A stretch of DNA of 64,000 nucleotides from Bacteroides sp. (GTDB taxonomy: Bacteria > Bacteroidota > Bacteroidia > Bacteroidales > Bacteroidaceae): NCBI GenBank assembly GCA_023665805.1, contig JAMPDJ010000014.1:1-64000 (forward strand), given 5' to 3'. Made by a program: the position numbers and the translations under genes. Every line of letters begins with the position of its first letter. Within the stretch, counting starts at the first letter, position 1. The notes below the pieces were generated by a model. That model worked only from the letters and a program-made list of their open reading frames with translations. It was not told the DNA's origin and did no database searches. This document shows positions 8,693 through 18,294 of this stretch, one piece after another.

Positions 8693-10129
8693 TCAATGGT
8701 TATTAACAGTAGCAAGTGCCTCGTCATATATCACTACAGGATACTTCTTGCGCAAAGCCCGGACATATTCCTCCTCACGATATTTCTGATAGTCCTCCAC
8801 CACCTTGGCACCTACATCAGTCCACTTGGCCGGTCCCTTCTTCAGCATCCTGCCAACGATGCCGCAATGTGGAAATCCATCTATAGGTTTTACCTCCTGC
8901 CCTTTCACTCTAAAAGCCAAAGCATCCACATTGCCGTTGCTACCCTGTACGAAAAGTCGTTTGTCCATACGTACGGTCACGCTATCGGCATTGAACTGCT
9001 CACGCACGGTCTGTATCCACCGGCCATCGTCCTTGACCTTTTTCAACGCCTTCTTCACCCTCTTTACGTCATCCTTGGAGGCACAATAATAAATCATGCC
9101 ACTGAAATGCGGTTTGTCCCAAGCGTAATTCTTCTTATGCTCCTCAAAATAGCGTTCGATACCTGTGGTATCAGACTTTGCGGGTTCCCAGATACGGGTA
9201 GAGCAGAACTCGTATAGAAGGAGGCCATCGTGATATTCGCGTACGAGATAACGAAGGTCAGGATTCTCGTTACACAAGCGTTCAGTCTCCATATCCAGCA
9301 CTTGGTCCACAGTGTATTCTTCACCATATTTCTTCATTATCTCGGTCAAGGCATCCGTAGCCAAACGTTCATGCACTCCACGACGTTCCAAGAACCGATG
9401 TATCTGAGGGTGAAGCGTATCAAAAGGTTCCAATTGCTTGCGCCCCAACATCTTCACTATATGGTATCCCACAGGACTAAGGAAAGGACTGCACACATCT
9501 CCCGTCTGGAGACCATAGGCCACATCCTCAAACTCCTTCATCGTGTCACCAGGCCCCACCCAAGGCAATGCGCCACCATTACGTGCGGTCTGCGCATCAT
9601 CGCTAAGTTTCAAGGCAAGGTCGGTGAAATCGGAACCTTGGATTATGGCATTATAGATGCTATCAGCACGATGACTCTTCAGTTCACGCTCCTGTTCTGT
9701 GGCATTCTGCGGCACCAGCACCAGAATATGGGCAGGGCGTATCAAATCTTTGCCACCGAGAATCTGCACCAGGCCATCATAATAGTCATGACATTGTTGT
9801 TCCATCACCACCTCTGGCACCAACATGGGACGCACCTGTTGATTGCGGTAATGCCGAAATTCTTTTTGGAAAGCAGCAGCAGTATCCAACTTAGCATCCA
9901 AGGCTGCACGAACCTTCAGCTTGTATGCGGCAAAAAGGTCGACATAGTCGCGCACCGATTTTTTGTCTACAACAGCATCGGTATTGTTCTTGTTGAAGTT
10001 GTATTCAAACTCACTTCTTGTCACCGGCTCGCCTGCCACTGTCATGACCACCGGGTCTGACTGTTGCTGTGCAATGGCGGCTACAGAAGAGAGCAACAGA
10101 GCGCAACAGGTTATAACAATTTTCTTCAT
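8693..10129 (-). CDS. periplasmic PpiC-type peptidyl-prolyl isomerase
   Basis: The 478-residue exported protein has a signal peptide (MKK..., cleavage near AIAQ, residue 21). A helical region about 30-125 carries the SEFEYNFNKNN element found in Bacteroidetes PPIases, followed by one good parvulin domain (about 128-235: RPAHILVLVP, GGALPWVGPGDTMKEFEDVAYGL, PVGYHIVKM). The C-terminal half (about 270-478) is a second, much diverged PPIase-like or chaperone region. It is paired with the SurA-like gene just downstream, and probably both serve outer membrane protein folding. Confidence 0.9.
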   Translation of the reverse strand: MKKIVITCCALLLSSVAAIAQQQSDPVVMTVAGEPVTRSEFEYNFNKNNTDAVVDKKSVRDYVDLFAAYKLKVRAALDAKLDTAAAFQKEFRHYRNQQVRPMLVPEVVMEQQCHDYYDGLVQILGGKDLIRPAHILVLVPQNATEQERELKSHRADSIYNAIIQGSDFTDLALKLSDDAQTARNGGALPWVGPGDTMKEFEDVAYGLQTGDVCSPFLSPVGYHIVKMLGRKQLEPFDTLHPQIHRFLERRGVHERLATDALTEIMKKYGEEYTVDQVLDMETERLCNENPDLRYLVREYHDGLLLYEFCSTRIWEPAKSDTTGIERYFEEHKKNYAWDKPHFSGMIYYCASKDDVKRVKKALKKVKDDGRWIQTVREQFNADSVTVRMDKRLFVQGSNGNVDALAFRVKGQEVKPIDGFPHCGIVGRMLKKGPAKWTDVGAKVVEDYQKYREEEYVRALRKKYPVVIYDEALATVNNH

Positions 10130-10277
10130 TATATTATGTTATATATGTGATGGGAAAGTTTATGTGACGTAGACTCTACTCATGGATTGACAAACCAGCC
10201 TGCCAACAAACAGAGTACAGCCCACACATATTCCAAACTTCCAGACATGCCTATATTTTCAACATCAGCAAAAGATA

Positions 10278-11756
10278 CTACAGAGGACGACTGTAATTAG
10301 GTGCCTCACTGGTGATGGTGACATCATGTGGATGAGACTCAAGAACACCTGCGTTTGTGATACGCACGAACTTGGCATTATGCAAAGCCTCTATGGTAGC
10401 GGCACCGCAATAACCCATACCACTACGCAAGCCACCTATCAACTGATAAATTACCTCCTGCACGCTGCCCTTATATGGGACACGACCTGCAATACCCTCC
10501 GGAACAAGTTTCTTGACACTGGAAACATCACCTTGGAAATAGCGATCCTTAGAACCGCACTCCATGGCCTCCAGTGAGCCCATGCCACGATAGCTCTTGA
10601 ACTTACGGCCATTGTAAATTATAGTATCACCCGGACTTTCCTCCGTGCCTGCCACCAATGAACCTATCATCACACAGTATCCACCGGCAGCCAAAGCCTT
10701 GACAACATCACCGGAATAGCGCAAACCGCCATCGGCTATCAGAGGTACACCCGTACCCTTGAGCGCATCAGCCACATCATATACGGCACTGAGCTGAGGA
10801 ACACCAACGCCAGCCACTACACGAGTAGTACAGATACTACCAGGACCGATACCTACCTTCACGCCATCAGCCCCTGCATCTACCAGCATCTTGGCAGCTG
10901 CACCGGTAGCGACATTACCCACTACAATATCGACATTCGGGAAGCTGGCTTTAGCCTCTTTCAATTTCTCTATCACGAACTTGCTGTGACCATGCGCTGT
11001 GTCTATTACAATAGCATCCACACCGGCATCCACAAGAGCACGCATTCTATCAAAAGTATCCGCCGTAACACCCACACCGGCAGCCACACGCAAGCGGCCT
11101 TTGGCATCCTTGCAGGCCATGGGTTTGTCCTTGGCCTTAGTGATATCCTTATAGGTAATCAAGCCTATAAGACGATTATCGTCGTCCACGACAGGCAGTT
11201 TCTCTATACGGTTTGCCTGCAGAATGTCGCTGGCCGACAGCAAGTCGGTACCTGCATGAGTGGTGACAAGGTTCTCCTTGGTCATCACCTCGTCCACTAC
11301 ACGGTTCTGGTTACGTTCGAAACGCATGTCGCGATTGGTGACAATACCAACAAGATGATTGTCGTCGTCCACGACAGGAATGCCGCCAATATGATATTCT
11401 GCCATCAGAGCAAGTGCATCAGCCACTGTACTACCACGTTTGATAGTGACAGGATCGTAAATCATACCGTTCTCGGCACGCTTCACAATAGCCACCTGAC
11501 GAGCCTGGTCTTCAATAGACATGTTTTTATGGATTACGCCTATACCTCCCTCGCGGGCAATGGCTATGGCCATCTTTGCCTCGGTGACCGTATCCATGGC
11601 TGCCGTTACGAAAGGTACCTTCAACTCGATGTTACGTGAAAACTTGGTGCTCAGTTCCACAGTGCGAGGCAATACCTCGGAATATGCCGGTACCAAGAGG
11701 ACGTCATCATAGGTGAGACCGTCCATCACAATCCTGTCTTCAATAAATGATGCCAT
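10278..11756 (-). CDS. guaB: IMP dehydrogenase
   Basis: Catalyses the NAD-dependent oxidation of IMP to XMP, the first committed step of GMP synthesis. The TIM barrel is interrupted by two CBS domains (about residues 97-215, motifs [17 protein letters not shown] and [15 protein letters not shown]). The catalytic loop GSICTTRV has the nucleophile Cys at residue 309. I place the start at 11756 ([18 protein letters not shown]), giving 492 residues. An upstream in-frame Met at 11792 falls inside the promoter -7 box and cannot be in the transcript. Confidence 0.97.
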   Translation of the reverse strand: MASFIEDRIVMDGLTYDDVLLVPAYSEVLPRTVELSTKFSRNIELKVPFVTAAMDTVTEAKMAIAIAREGGIGVIHKNMSIEDQARQVAIVKRAENGMIYDPVTIKRGSTVADALALMAEYHIGGIPVVDDDNHLVGIVTNRDMRFERNQNRVVDEVMTKENLVTTHAGTDLLSASDILQANRIEKLPVVDDDNRLIGLITYKDITKAKDKPMACKDAKGRLRVAAGVGVTADTFDRMRALVDAGVDAIVIDTAHGHSKFVIEKLKEAKASFPNVDIVVGNVATGAAAKMLVDAGADGVKVGIGPGSICTTRVVAGVGVPQLSAVYDVADALKGTGVPLIADGGLRYSGDVVKALAAGGYCVMIGSLVAGTEESPGDTIIYNGRKFKSYRGMGSLEAMECGSKDRYFQGDVSSVKKLVPEGIAGRVPYKGSVQEVIYQLIGGLRSGMGYCGAATIEALHNAKFVRITNAGVLESHPHDVTITSEAPNYSRPL

Positions 11757-11789
11757 ATTGTCTGATGTTATGTATGTTATATTGGGGTA

Positions 11790-11821
11790 CAAAGTTACGA
11801 ATTAGCCCGATAAAATCCAAA
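11790..11821 (-). promoter_or_regulatory. guaB promoter
   Basis: The minus strand has TTTG (11818-11821), exactly 20 nt, then TAACTTTG (11790-11797). This is a full match to the Bacteroidetes -33/-7 consensus. It predicts a leader of about 30 nt and fixes the guaB start at 11756. Confidence 0.8.
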
Positions 11822-12081
11822 CAATCACCATGAATTTGTGTTTATTAAGCCCGCCACACAAATGAATGAACACAAATGAATGGCATACCTTATCTGCCAC
11901 TAACCACAGTCCAGCACATAGGCTACCGTCTACGGACAGCGACACGGAGATACCACGACAAAAAGAAAGCGAAAAAATTACAGACAAGAATATCCCGACC
12001 TCATCTTCTCAAGCAACATGCCAGACAAGCAACAGCGCAAAAAACTAAAGGTATTCCGTACTATTTCCGAACAAGTGAGAG

Positions 12082-14253
12082 TCAATTGGCCATCTCGGAC
12101 ATGAACTTGATGCGTACAAGACGTATGTCCTTCTCGTCATAATCAGGTCCCAAAGCCTTGACCGCCACAGACAAACGATCTGTCTCGGACTCGTCATGGA
12201 AGTAATCATATATGTCCAGCATATATTCCTCGTCCATGACATCCTCCAGATAATAATTGATATCCAGTTTTGTACCACTGTAAACGATGGCATCCATCTC
12301 ATCAAGCAATTCATCGAAACTGATGCCCAAACCTGTGGCGATGTCCTCCAAAGCGAACTTACGGTCAATCTTCTCTATGATGCTAAGTTTTAGTTGCTTC
12401 TTGGTAGGCACAGTACGCACTCGCAACTCCATGTGGCGTTCTATATCATTTTCCTCACAATGCCGCTTTATCAAATCGCAAAACTCCTGACCATAGCGTT
12501 GTGCCTTGCCCTGCCCCACCCCAGGAATTTCCTTCAGTTCGGCAATGGTGATGGGATACATGGTGGCCATGGCCTCCAAGGACGTATCCTGAAAGATGAC
12601 ATAGGGCGGAATGTTAAGAACACGGGCACGCTTGCGACGCAAGTCTCGCAGCATTTTGAAAAGAGACTCGTCCAATACAGAAGTGCCCTCCTCCGGTTCC
12701 GGTTCATAATCGTCAAACTCTATATTCTCGATAAAGCGGAAAGGTTCAGGCGATGACAAAAACTTCTTGCCTGCTTTTGTCACCTTCAGAAGGCCATAAT
12801 TCTCAACCTCCTTCTCTATGTAACCTGACAACATCCCTTGGCGCAACAAGGCATTCCAATATGAGGCATCATGGGATGAACCAGTGCCATACTCTGGCAA
12901 GGAACCATGACAATAGGCCACGACCTCCTCGGTTTCCACACCCATGACGATATTTATGATATGATCCGACTTGAACTTGCCCTTGACCCCCTGTATTATC
13001 TTCAATATCTTTACCAAGTCCTTGCCGCCCTCGACCATCTTGTGCGGACGCATGCAGTTGTCGCAATTGTGACAATTGCCCGCCTCGTATTGTTCGCCGA
13101 AATAATGCAGCAACAGACGACGACGACACACGCCGCTCTCCACATAAGCCTTGGTCTCAGCCAGCAATTGGTTGCCTATATCCTGCTCTGCCACCGGCTT
13201 GCCCTCCATGAATTTCTTTAATTTGATCAAATCCTGTGGAGAGTAAAACGCAATGCACTGTCCCTCGCCTCCGTCACGACCGCCCCGTCCGGTCTCTTGA
13301 TAATATCCTTCGAGACTCTTGGGTATGTCATAGTGTATGACGAAACGAACATCGGGTTTATCTATTCCCATGCCAAAGGCTATGGTGGCCACTATTACAT
13401 CCAGACGTTCCATTATGAAATCATCCTGGGTCTGATTACGCTCGGCAGTATCCATGCCGGCATGGTAGGCACGGGCGTTGATGTGATTTGCACGCAATAT
13501 CTCTGCCAACTGCTCCACTTTCTTGCGAGAAAGACAATATATTATGCCGCTCTTGCCGGAATGCTGCATGATAAAACGCACAATGTCCTTGTCCACGTCC
13601 TTGGTCTTGGGACGAACTTCATAGTAAAGGTTGGGGCGATTGAACGAACTTACGAAGTCCTGAGCTTTCTGTATCCCGAGACTTTTCTTGATATCCCTTC
13701 TCACCTTGTCCGTGGCCGTAGCAGTCAGGGCTATGATCGGTGCACGTCCTATTTCATTGACAATAGGACGTATGCGTCTGTACTCAGGACGAAAGTCATG
13801 TCCCCATTCCGATATGCAATGTGCTTCGTCCACGGCATAGAAGCTAACCTTTACACTACGTAGGAAATCCTTGGTTTCCTCTTTAGTCAAAGACTCCGGT
13901 GCCACATACAAGAGCTTAGTCCGTCCCAACTGTATGTCCGCCTTCACCTCATCCACCTGTTGGCGCGTGAGACTGGAATTCAGGTAATGTGCTATGCCGT
14001 CATCTTCACTCACTTGGCGGATGGCGTCCACCTGATTCTTCATAAGAGCTATAAGCGGAGAGAGGACTATGGCCGTGCCCTCCATAATCAGAGCAGGCAA
14101 TTGATAACAGAGGCTCTTGCCACCGCCAGTCGGCATAAGCACAAAGGTATCGTTACCGGCAAGAAGATTGGTAATGACATCCTCTTGTTGTCCCTTAAAC
14201 GCAGTGAAGCCGAAATAGCGTTTCAGTTTAGAAATAAGGTCGATTTTATCCAT
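12082..14253 (-). CDS. recQ: ATP-dependent DNA helicase RecQ (long form)
   Basis: 3'-5' superfamily 2 helicase for recombinational repair. Walker A is MPTGGGKS (residues 40-47) and the Walker B box is DEAH (142-145). The RecQ-specific aromatic-rich loop after DEAH and the QETGRGGRDG arginine-finger motif are present. A zinc-binding Cys cluster follows (CRRRLLLHYF...CHNCDNC, about 360-390), then a winged helix, an HRDC domain (about 515-595, IPGVGQGKAQRYG), and a C-terminal helix-turn-helix (about 620-690). At 723 residues it is the full RecQ-RQC-HRDC-HTH form. A second, shorter RecQ is encoded at 36958-38910. Confidence 0.95.
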   Translation of the reverse strand: MDKIDLISKLKRYFGFTAFKGQQEDVITNLLAGNDTFVLMPTGGGKSLCYQLPALIMEGTAIVLSPLIALMKNQVDAIRQVSEDDGIAHYLNSSLTRQQVDEVKADIQLGRTKLLYVAPESLTKEETKDFLRSVKVSFYAVDEAHCISEWGHDFRPEYRRIRPIVNEIGRAPIIALTATATDKVRRDIKKSLGIQKAQDFVSSFNRPNLYYEVRPKTKDVDKDIVRFIMQHSGKSGIIYCLSRKKVEQLAEILRANHINARAYHAGMDTAERNQTQDDFIMERLDVIVATIAFGMGIDKPDVRFVIHYDIPKSLEGYYQETGRGGRDGGEGQCIAFYSPQDLIKLKKFMEGKPVAEQDIGNQLLAETKAYVESGVCRRRLLLHYFGEQYEAGNCHNCDNCMRPHKMVEGGKDLVKILKIIQGVKGKFKSDHIINIVMGVETEEVVAYCHGSLPEYGTGSSHDASYWNALLRQGMLSGYIEKEVENYGLLKVTKAGKKFLSSPEPFRFIENIEFDDYEPEPEEGTSVLDESLFKMLRDLRRKRARVLNIPPYVIFQDTSLEAMATMYPITIAELKEIPGVGQGKAQRYGQEFCDLIKRHCEENDIERHMELRVRTVPTKKQLKLSIIEKIDRKFALEDIATGLGISFDELLDEMDAIVYSGTKLDINYYLEDVMDEEYMLDIYDYFHDESETDRLSVAVKALGPDYDEKDIRLVRIKFMSEMAN

Positions 14254-14284
14254 AGTGGTAGTCTCTGATTATGGCGTACGTTTA

Positions 14285-14292
14285 CAAAGGTA
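14285..14292 (-). promoter_or_regulatory. -7 box for recQ
   Basis: TACCTTTG on the minus strand, about 30 bp upstream of the recQ start. The -33 element is weak (CTTGG near 14313-14317). Confidence 0.5.
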
Positions 14293-14330
14293 ACAATTCT
14301 TAAGAATATATCCAAGAATTCACATTAAAA

Positions 14331-14376
14331 AAAGCCCTGCCACCCGGCCTATTTTAGCAGGCAGAGTAACAGGGCG
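14331..14376 (-). terminator. terminator of the tig-clpP-clpX run
   Basis: On the minus strand GCCCTG (14370-14375) pairs with CAGGGC (14334-14339), with further pairing inside, directly followed by a run of seven T. It ends the clpX transcript. The rest of the 322-bp gap between recQ and clpX (14377-14575) shows nothing I can name. Confidence 0.7.
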
Positions 14377-14575
14377 TTTTCGCTACGCCAGATACGACAG
14401 CCAATCTTGCCCGGGTATACCATGGAGGCAAAACACCGGTAAAATCCGACTTTTCACTTGACACGCGGACTATTGTCCATACGACAGCAAGACCTGACAC
14501 GACTCAACTCAACAAACAAGTGCCGGCACAGCCATAGAACAGTGCACAGGCAATGCATTTACAAACATGTCCTAA

Positions 14576-15811
14576 TCAAAGCACCTCAGACTTTGCCAAC
14601 TGATTGCGAACATAGTCGGCAGTAATAGTCAGTTCCTTGCAGTCGGTACCCGGAGTAGAGAATTGGAGATCCGTCATCACCGACTCTACAATGCCACGCA
14701 AACCACGAGCACCAAGATTGCGTTCCATGGCTTTGTCTACCATAACCTCCAGTGCCTCGGAGGTGAAATCCAAAGCCACTCCATCCATTTCAAACAGTTT
14801 CTTCTGTTGACGGATAAGTGAGTTCTTGGGTTCGGTAAGTATGTTGCGCAATGCTTCCCTGTCCAAAGGACGAAGGTACGTCAAAGCCGGCAGACGTCCG
14901 ATAAGTTCGGGTATAAGGCCAAAACTCTTGAGATCCTGAGGCTGAATGTACTTCAACAGATTCTTGCTGTCGATATTGTGACGCAATGCCACATTATTAT
15001 AACCAACCGTGTGAGTATTCATGCGCTGAGCTATCTTGCGTTCGATACCATCAAACGCACCACCGCAGATAAACAGTATGTTGCGCGTGTCCATGTGCAC
15101 ATAGTCCTGGTCGGGATGCTTGCGTCCTCCCTTGGGAGGAACATTCACTATACTTCCTTCCAACAATTTCAGCAGTCCCTGCTGTACACCCTCACCGCTT
15201 ACATCGCGTGTGATACTCGGATTATCGCCCTTGCGGGCTATCTTGTCTATTTCGTCTATGAACACAATACCACGTTCGGCACGAGGCTGGTCATAATCTG
15301 CGGCCTGCAGCAGACGCGACAGGATACTTTCCACATCCTCGCCCACATATCCGGCCTCAGTCAACACAGTAGCGTCCACTATGGAAAACGGAACATCCAG
15401 CATCTTGGCTATAGTACGTGCCAACAGCGTCTTGCCCGTACCTGTCGAGCCTATCATGATGATGTTGCTTTTCTCTATTTCAACATCATCACCGGCATCC
15501 GCACCTGCGAGAGCTTGCTGACGCAACCTCTTGTAATGATTGTATACGGCCACTGAGAGGGCAATCTTGGCATCGTCCTGCCCGATGACATATTCGTCTA
15601 AACGCGCCTTTATCTCGGCAGGACGCATCAAAGGCCTGTCGGCATCGTATGTATCGGCAGAGGCAGTTCCAGATTTCAATGTCTCGTTCACCATATGATG
15701 TGCCATCTCGACACAATCGCTGCATATAAAGCCATCGAGACCATTCAACAACAGAGGCACGTCTTTCTCGCTCCGTCCGCAAAAGGAGCAATGGTTTATC
15801 TTCTTAGGCAT
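14576..15811 (-). CDS. clpX: ClpX, ATPase subunit of the ClpXP protease
   Basis: AAA+ unfoldase that recognises tagged proteins and feeds them to ClpP. The N-terminal zinc-binding domain has Cys 8, 11, 30 and 33 (CSFC...CSDC). Walker A is GSTGTGKT (121-128) and Walker B is IVFIDEID. Sensor and pore-loop regions (GYVGEDVES) are present. The IGF-type ClpP-binding loop is not obvious as IGF; the region reads HTVGYNN. Length 411 is standard. It starts 7 bp after clpP, in a tig-clpP-clpX run. Confidence 0.97.
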   Translation of the reverse strand: MPKKINHCSFCGRSEKDVPLLLNGLDGFICSDCVEMAHHMVNETLKSGTASADTYDADRPLMRPAEIKARLDEYVIGQDDAKIALSVAVYNHYKRLRQQALAGADAGDDVEIEKSNIIMIGSTGTGKTLLARTIAKMLDVPFSIVDATVLTEAGYVGEDVESILSRLLQAADYDQPRAERGIVFIDEIDKIARKGDNPSITRDVSGEGVQQGLLKLLEGSIVNVPPKGGRKHPDQDYVHMDTRNILFICGGAFDGIERKIAQRMNTHTVGYNNVALRHNIDSKNLLKYIQPQDLKSFGLIPELIGRLPALTYLRPLDREALRNILTEPKNSLIRQQKKLFEMDGVALDFTSEALEVMVDKAMERNLGARGLRGIVESVMTDLQFSTPGTDCKELTITADYVRNQLAKSEVL

Positions 15812-15818
15812 ATCACGT

Positions 15819-16490
15819 TTATGCTTTGCGCATCAATACATTGTCCACCATACCATACTCCTTGGCCTCCTGAGCAGTCATCCAGTAATCCCGGTCGCTA
15901 TCGGCCCACACCTTGTCAAAAGACTGGTGAGAGTGATTGGCTATGATGGTATACAACTCATTCTTCAGTTTCAGTATCTCGCGAGCAGTAATCTCTATGT
16001 CGGAGGCCTGCCCCTGCGCCCCCCCCAGAGGCTGGTGTATCATCACACGCGAATGCTGCAATGCAGAACGCTTGCCCTCTGTTCCCGACACCAGCAATAC
16101 GGCTGCCATGGAAGCTGCCATACCAGTACAGATGGTGGCCACGGGACTTTGTATGAACTGCATAGTGTCGTATATGCCCAAGCCTGCATATACGCTTCCG
16201 CCCGGAGAATTGATATAGATACTTATGTCCTTGCCCGGATCCACGCTATCGAGGTACAGCAATTGTGCCTGCAACGTGTTGGCTGTATAATCGTTCACCT
16301 CCGTACCGAGAAATATGATACGGTCCATCATCAGGCGGCTGAACACGTCCATTTGAGTCACATTCAACTGCCTTTCCTCAAGGATATAGGGGTTCATGTA
16401 TTGATTCTGCATGGAAACGATGTCGTCAAGAACCATGCCGTTAATGCCCATCTTGCTTGTGGCGAACTTGCGAAAATCTCTCATATACAT
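15819..16490 (-). CDS. clpP: ClpP protease subunit
   Basis: Serine peptidase forming the barrel of ClpXP. The catalytic triad is visible: Ser127 in TGMAASMAA, His152 in RVMIHQPLGG, and an Asp near 197 (WADSDRDYWM). SPGGSVYAGLGIYD forms the oxyanion strand. At 223 residues it has an N-terminal extension of about 20 residues that is probably a propeptide. clpX follows after 7 bp and tig lies 230 bp upstream. Confidence 0.97.
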   Translation of the reverse strand: MYMRDFRKFATSKMGINGMVLDDIVSMQNQYMNPYILEERQLNVTQMDVFSRLMMDRIIFLGTEVNDYTANTLQAQLLYLDSVDPGKDISIYINSPGGSVYAGLGIYDTMQFIQSPVATICTGMAASMAAVLLVSGTEGKRSALQHSRVMIHQPLGGAQGQASDIEITAREILKLKNELYTIIANHSHQSFDKVWADSDRDYWMTAQEAKEYGMVDNVLMRKA

Positions 16491-16594
16491 TATATATATT
16501 ATAGAACTGTGTAATGTTGATCATGAAACCACATGCCAACTGTCGCGACAACACGTATCTGCGACCCACGGCATTATGATATTCCTAACCAAAG

Positions 16595-16647
16595 ACCCCC
16601 TGTCCTCATCCCGCCCATTGACAGGGAGGGATACGGGGAGAGGGGGC
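16595..16647. repeat. imperfect GC-rich inverted repeat between tig and clpP
   Basis: ACCCCCTGTCCTCATCCC and, after a short loop, GGGAGGGATACGGGGAGAGG with GGGGG can fold into a long interrupted stem. It may attenuate transcription between tig and clpP or be a dispersed repeat. There is no proper U-tract. Confidence 0.35.
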
Positions 16648-16720
16648 TTGCGGATATATCCATGGATACAATCCCCGGACAGGAATGTTGCCGTCCGGAC
16701 ATCGTTACCGTAGTGTGTCC

Positions 16721-18070
16721 TTACGCTTCGAAGGCCTTGTTGAACTCTTCAAGGCTGACTGTCTTCTCGTCCAAAGCAACGATAGCCTTGGCGGCAGCAC
16801 CCAGTTTGCGTTCCACAGTGCGATTCACCAGACCCTCGGCCTGCTGCTTGTTCTCCAGCATGCTCTTGGCATAGTTCTCAAGTGCGGAATCGGGTACGTT
16901 GGTCATGCCGTACTGTGCGAACTGCATGCGGGTTACCTCCTTGGCGGTCTCCATCACATCGGGTTGCTCTACCTTTATGTCCAACTGGTCGCAAAGCTGT
17001 TCCTTGATGAGATGCCACTTCAACTCCTCCACACTGGGCAGGAAGTTCTTTTCGATGAACTCGTCGTCCTTATCCTTGTTGTTCATCTTCATGATGCGCT
17101 TAAGAAGTTCTTCGGGGAACTCCACTTCGCCCACACGTGCGACAAGATATTTCTTCAAATCCATCACGAAACGGAAATCACTGTCCACAGAGAACTGCTC
17201 CTCCAGAATCTCCTTGATGGCAGCACGGAAACCAGCCTCGTCATTAACCTTGCCTTCACCCAACACCTGGTCGAAAAGTTCCTGGTTCAAGGCATGAGCC
17301 TCGTAGCGGGTAATCTCGCTGATCTGATACTGGAAGTCACCTGTCTTCCGGGCAGCCTCCTCCTTGGTTATCTTCAGGAGAGAAGAAAGTTCAGTGTCGC
17401 TTTCGTATGCCTTGGAAGGATTAAAGACAATCACGTCACCCACCTTGGCACCATCGAACTTCTGCTTCTGCTCGTCGTTCTTCATATAATCGGGCAACAT
17501 CACGGCACCCTCTACCTCAATACCGCCTTCCACGACCTGACCGTTCTCGTCCAACTCGGTAATAGTACCCTTGACCATATCCTTGGCCTGATACTCGTCC
17601 ACCTTGGCATAGCTGCCTGCACGGCTGGTGTACATCTGGACTTGCTGGTCCACCATTGCATCGTCCACAGTGATGTGGTAGTATTCCACCTTGTCCCCGC
17701 CACTGATCTTGGCATCCATCTGCGGAGCAAGGGCAATGTCAAACACAAAAGTCTGCTCCTCGGCCTTCAAGCTCACTTCGCCTTGCTTGTCGCTGGGAAG
17801 AGGTTCGCCCAAGATGTCTATTTTCTCTTCGCGGATATATTTGTACAGTTCCGTACCAAGCATCTTATTCAGTTCCTCGGCCTGCACTTCCTGGCCGAAA
17901 CGCTTCTTCAACAGGGCCATGGGAGCCTGACCGGGGCGAAAACCGGGCAGAGAAGCCTTCTTGCGATAGTCCTTCAGTGTCTTTTCCACATTGGCTGCAT
18001 AGTCAGCTTTCGCCAATGTGATAGTCAGCAACGCAGTTACGTTGCCTGTCTTTTCAAACGAAATGTTCAT
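16721..18070 (-). CDS. tig: trigger factor
   Basis: Ribosome-bound chaperone that receives nascent chains. I place the start at 18070 (MNISFEKTGNVTALLTITL), giving 449 residues. An upstream in-frame codon at 18130 would add 20 residues that are not part of the family. The N-terminal ribosome-binding region includes the exit-tunnel signature GFRPGQAP (canonical GFRxGxxP). The central FKBP-like domain (about 150-250) is diverged, as is usual in Bacteroidetes, and may lack isomerase activity. A long helical C-terminal substrate-binding domain follows. clpP-clpX are downstream. Confidence 0.95.
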   Translation of the reverse strand: MNISFEKTGNVTALLTITLAKADYAANVEKTLKDYRKKASLPGFRPGQAPMALLKKRFGQEVQAEELNKMLGTELYKYIREEKIDILGEPLPSDKQGEVSLKAEEQTFVFDIALAPQMDAKISGGDKVEYYHITVDDAMVDQQVQMYTSRAGSYAKVDEYQAKDMVKGTITELDENGQVVEGGIEVEGAVMLPDYMKNDEQKQKFDGAKVGDVIVFNPSKAYESDTELSSLLKITKEEAARKTGDFQYQISEITRYEAHALNQELFDQVLGEGKVNDEAGFRAAIKEILEEQFSVDSDFRFVMDLKKYLVARVGEVEFPEELLKRIMKMNNKDKDDEFIEKNFLPSVEELKWHLIKEQLCDQLDIKVEQPDVMETAKEVTRMQFAQYGMTNVPDSALENYAKSMLENKQQAEGLVNRTVERKLGAAAKAIVALDEKTVSLEEFNKAFEA

Positions 18071-18138
18071 TGGTCTCTTATTGATTATATTGATTACTAT
18101 TCTATTGGAGCCCTCTGGCAAAGGGGGCATTCAGAGTG

Positions 18139-18146
18139 CAAAGATA
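18139..18146 (-). promoter_or_regulatory. -7 box for tig
   Basis: TATCTTTG on the minus strand, about 70 bp upstream of the tig start. No clear -33 element. Confidence 0.45.
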
Positions 18147-18253
18147 ATAAAAAATAATGAGGAACCTCCACTGTGGCAGCAGCTTTTTTCTACCGCACAC
18201 ATATTTACATATATTCTTGGAAGAGCGAGAACAAGAATTTAATACATTCATCC

Positions 18254-18261
18254 TATCTTTA
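18254..18261 (+). promoter_or_regulatory. weak -7 box for the first AspT-like transporter
   Basis: TATCTTTA, one base off TAnnTTTG, 33 bp before the start at 18295. It is divergent from the tig promoter. Confidence 0.35.
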
Positions 18262-18294
18262 CACACAAATTATCATTAGCATTAAATCCTTCCT

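Noticed and set aside
16595..16647. Terminator directly after tig
   Set aside because: The stem is interrupted and has no T-run, so it was kept only as an inverted repeat.
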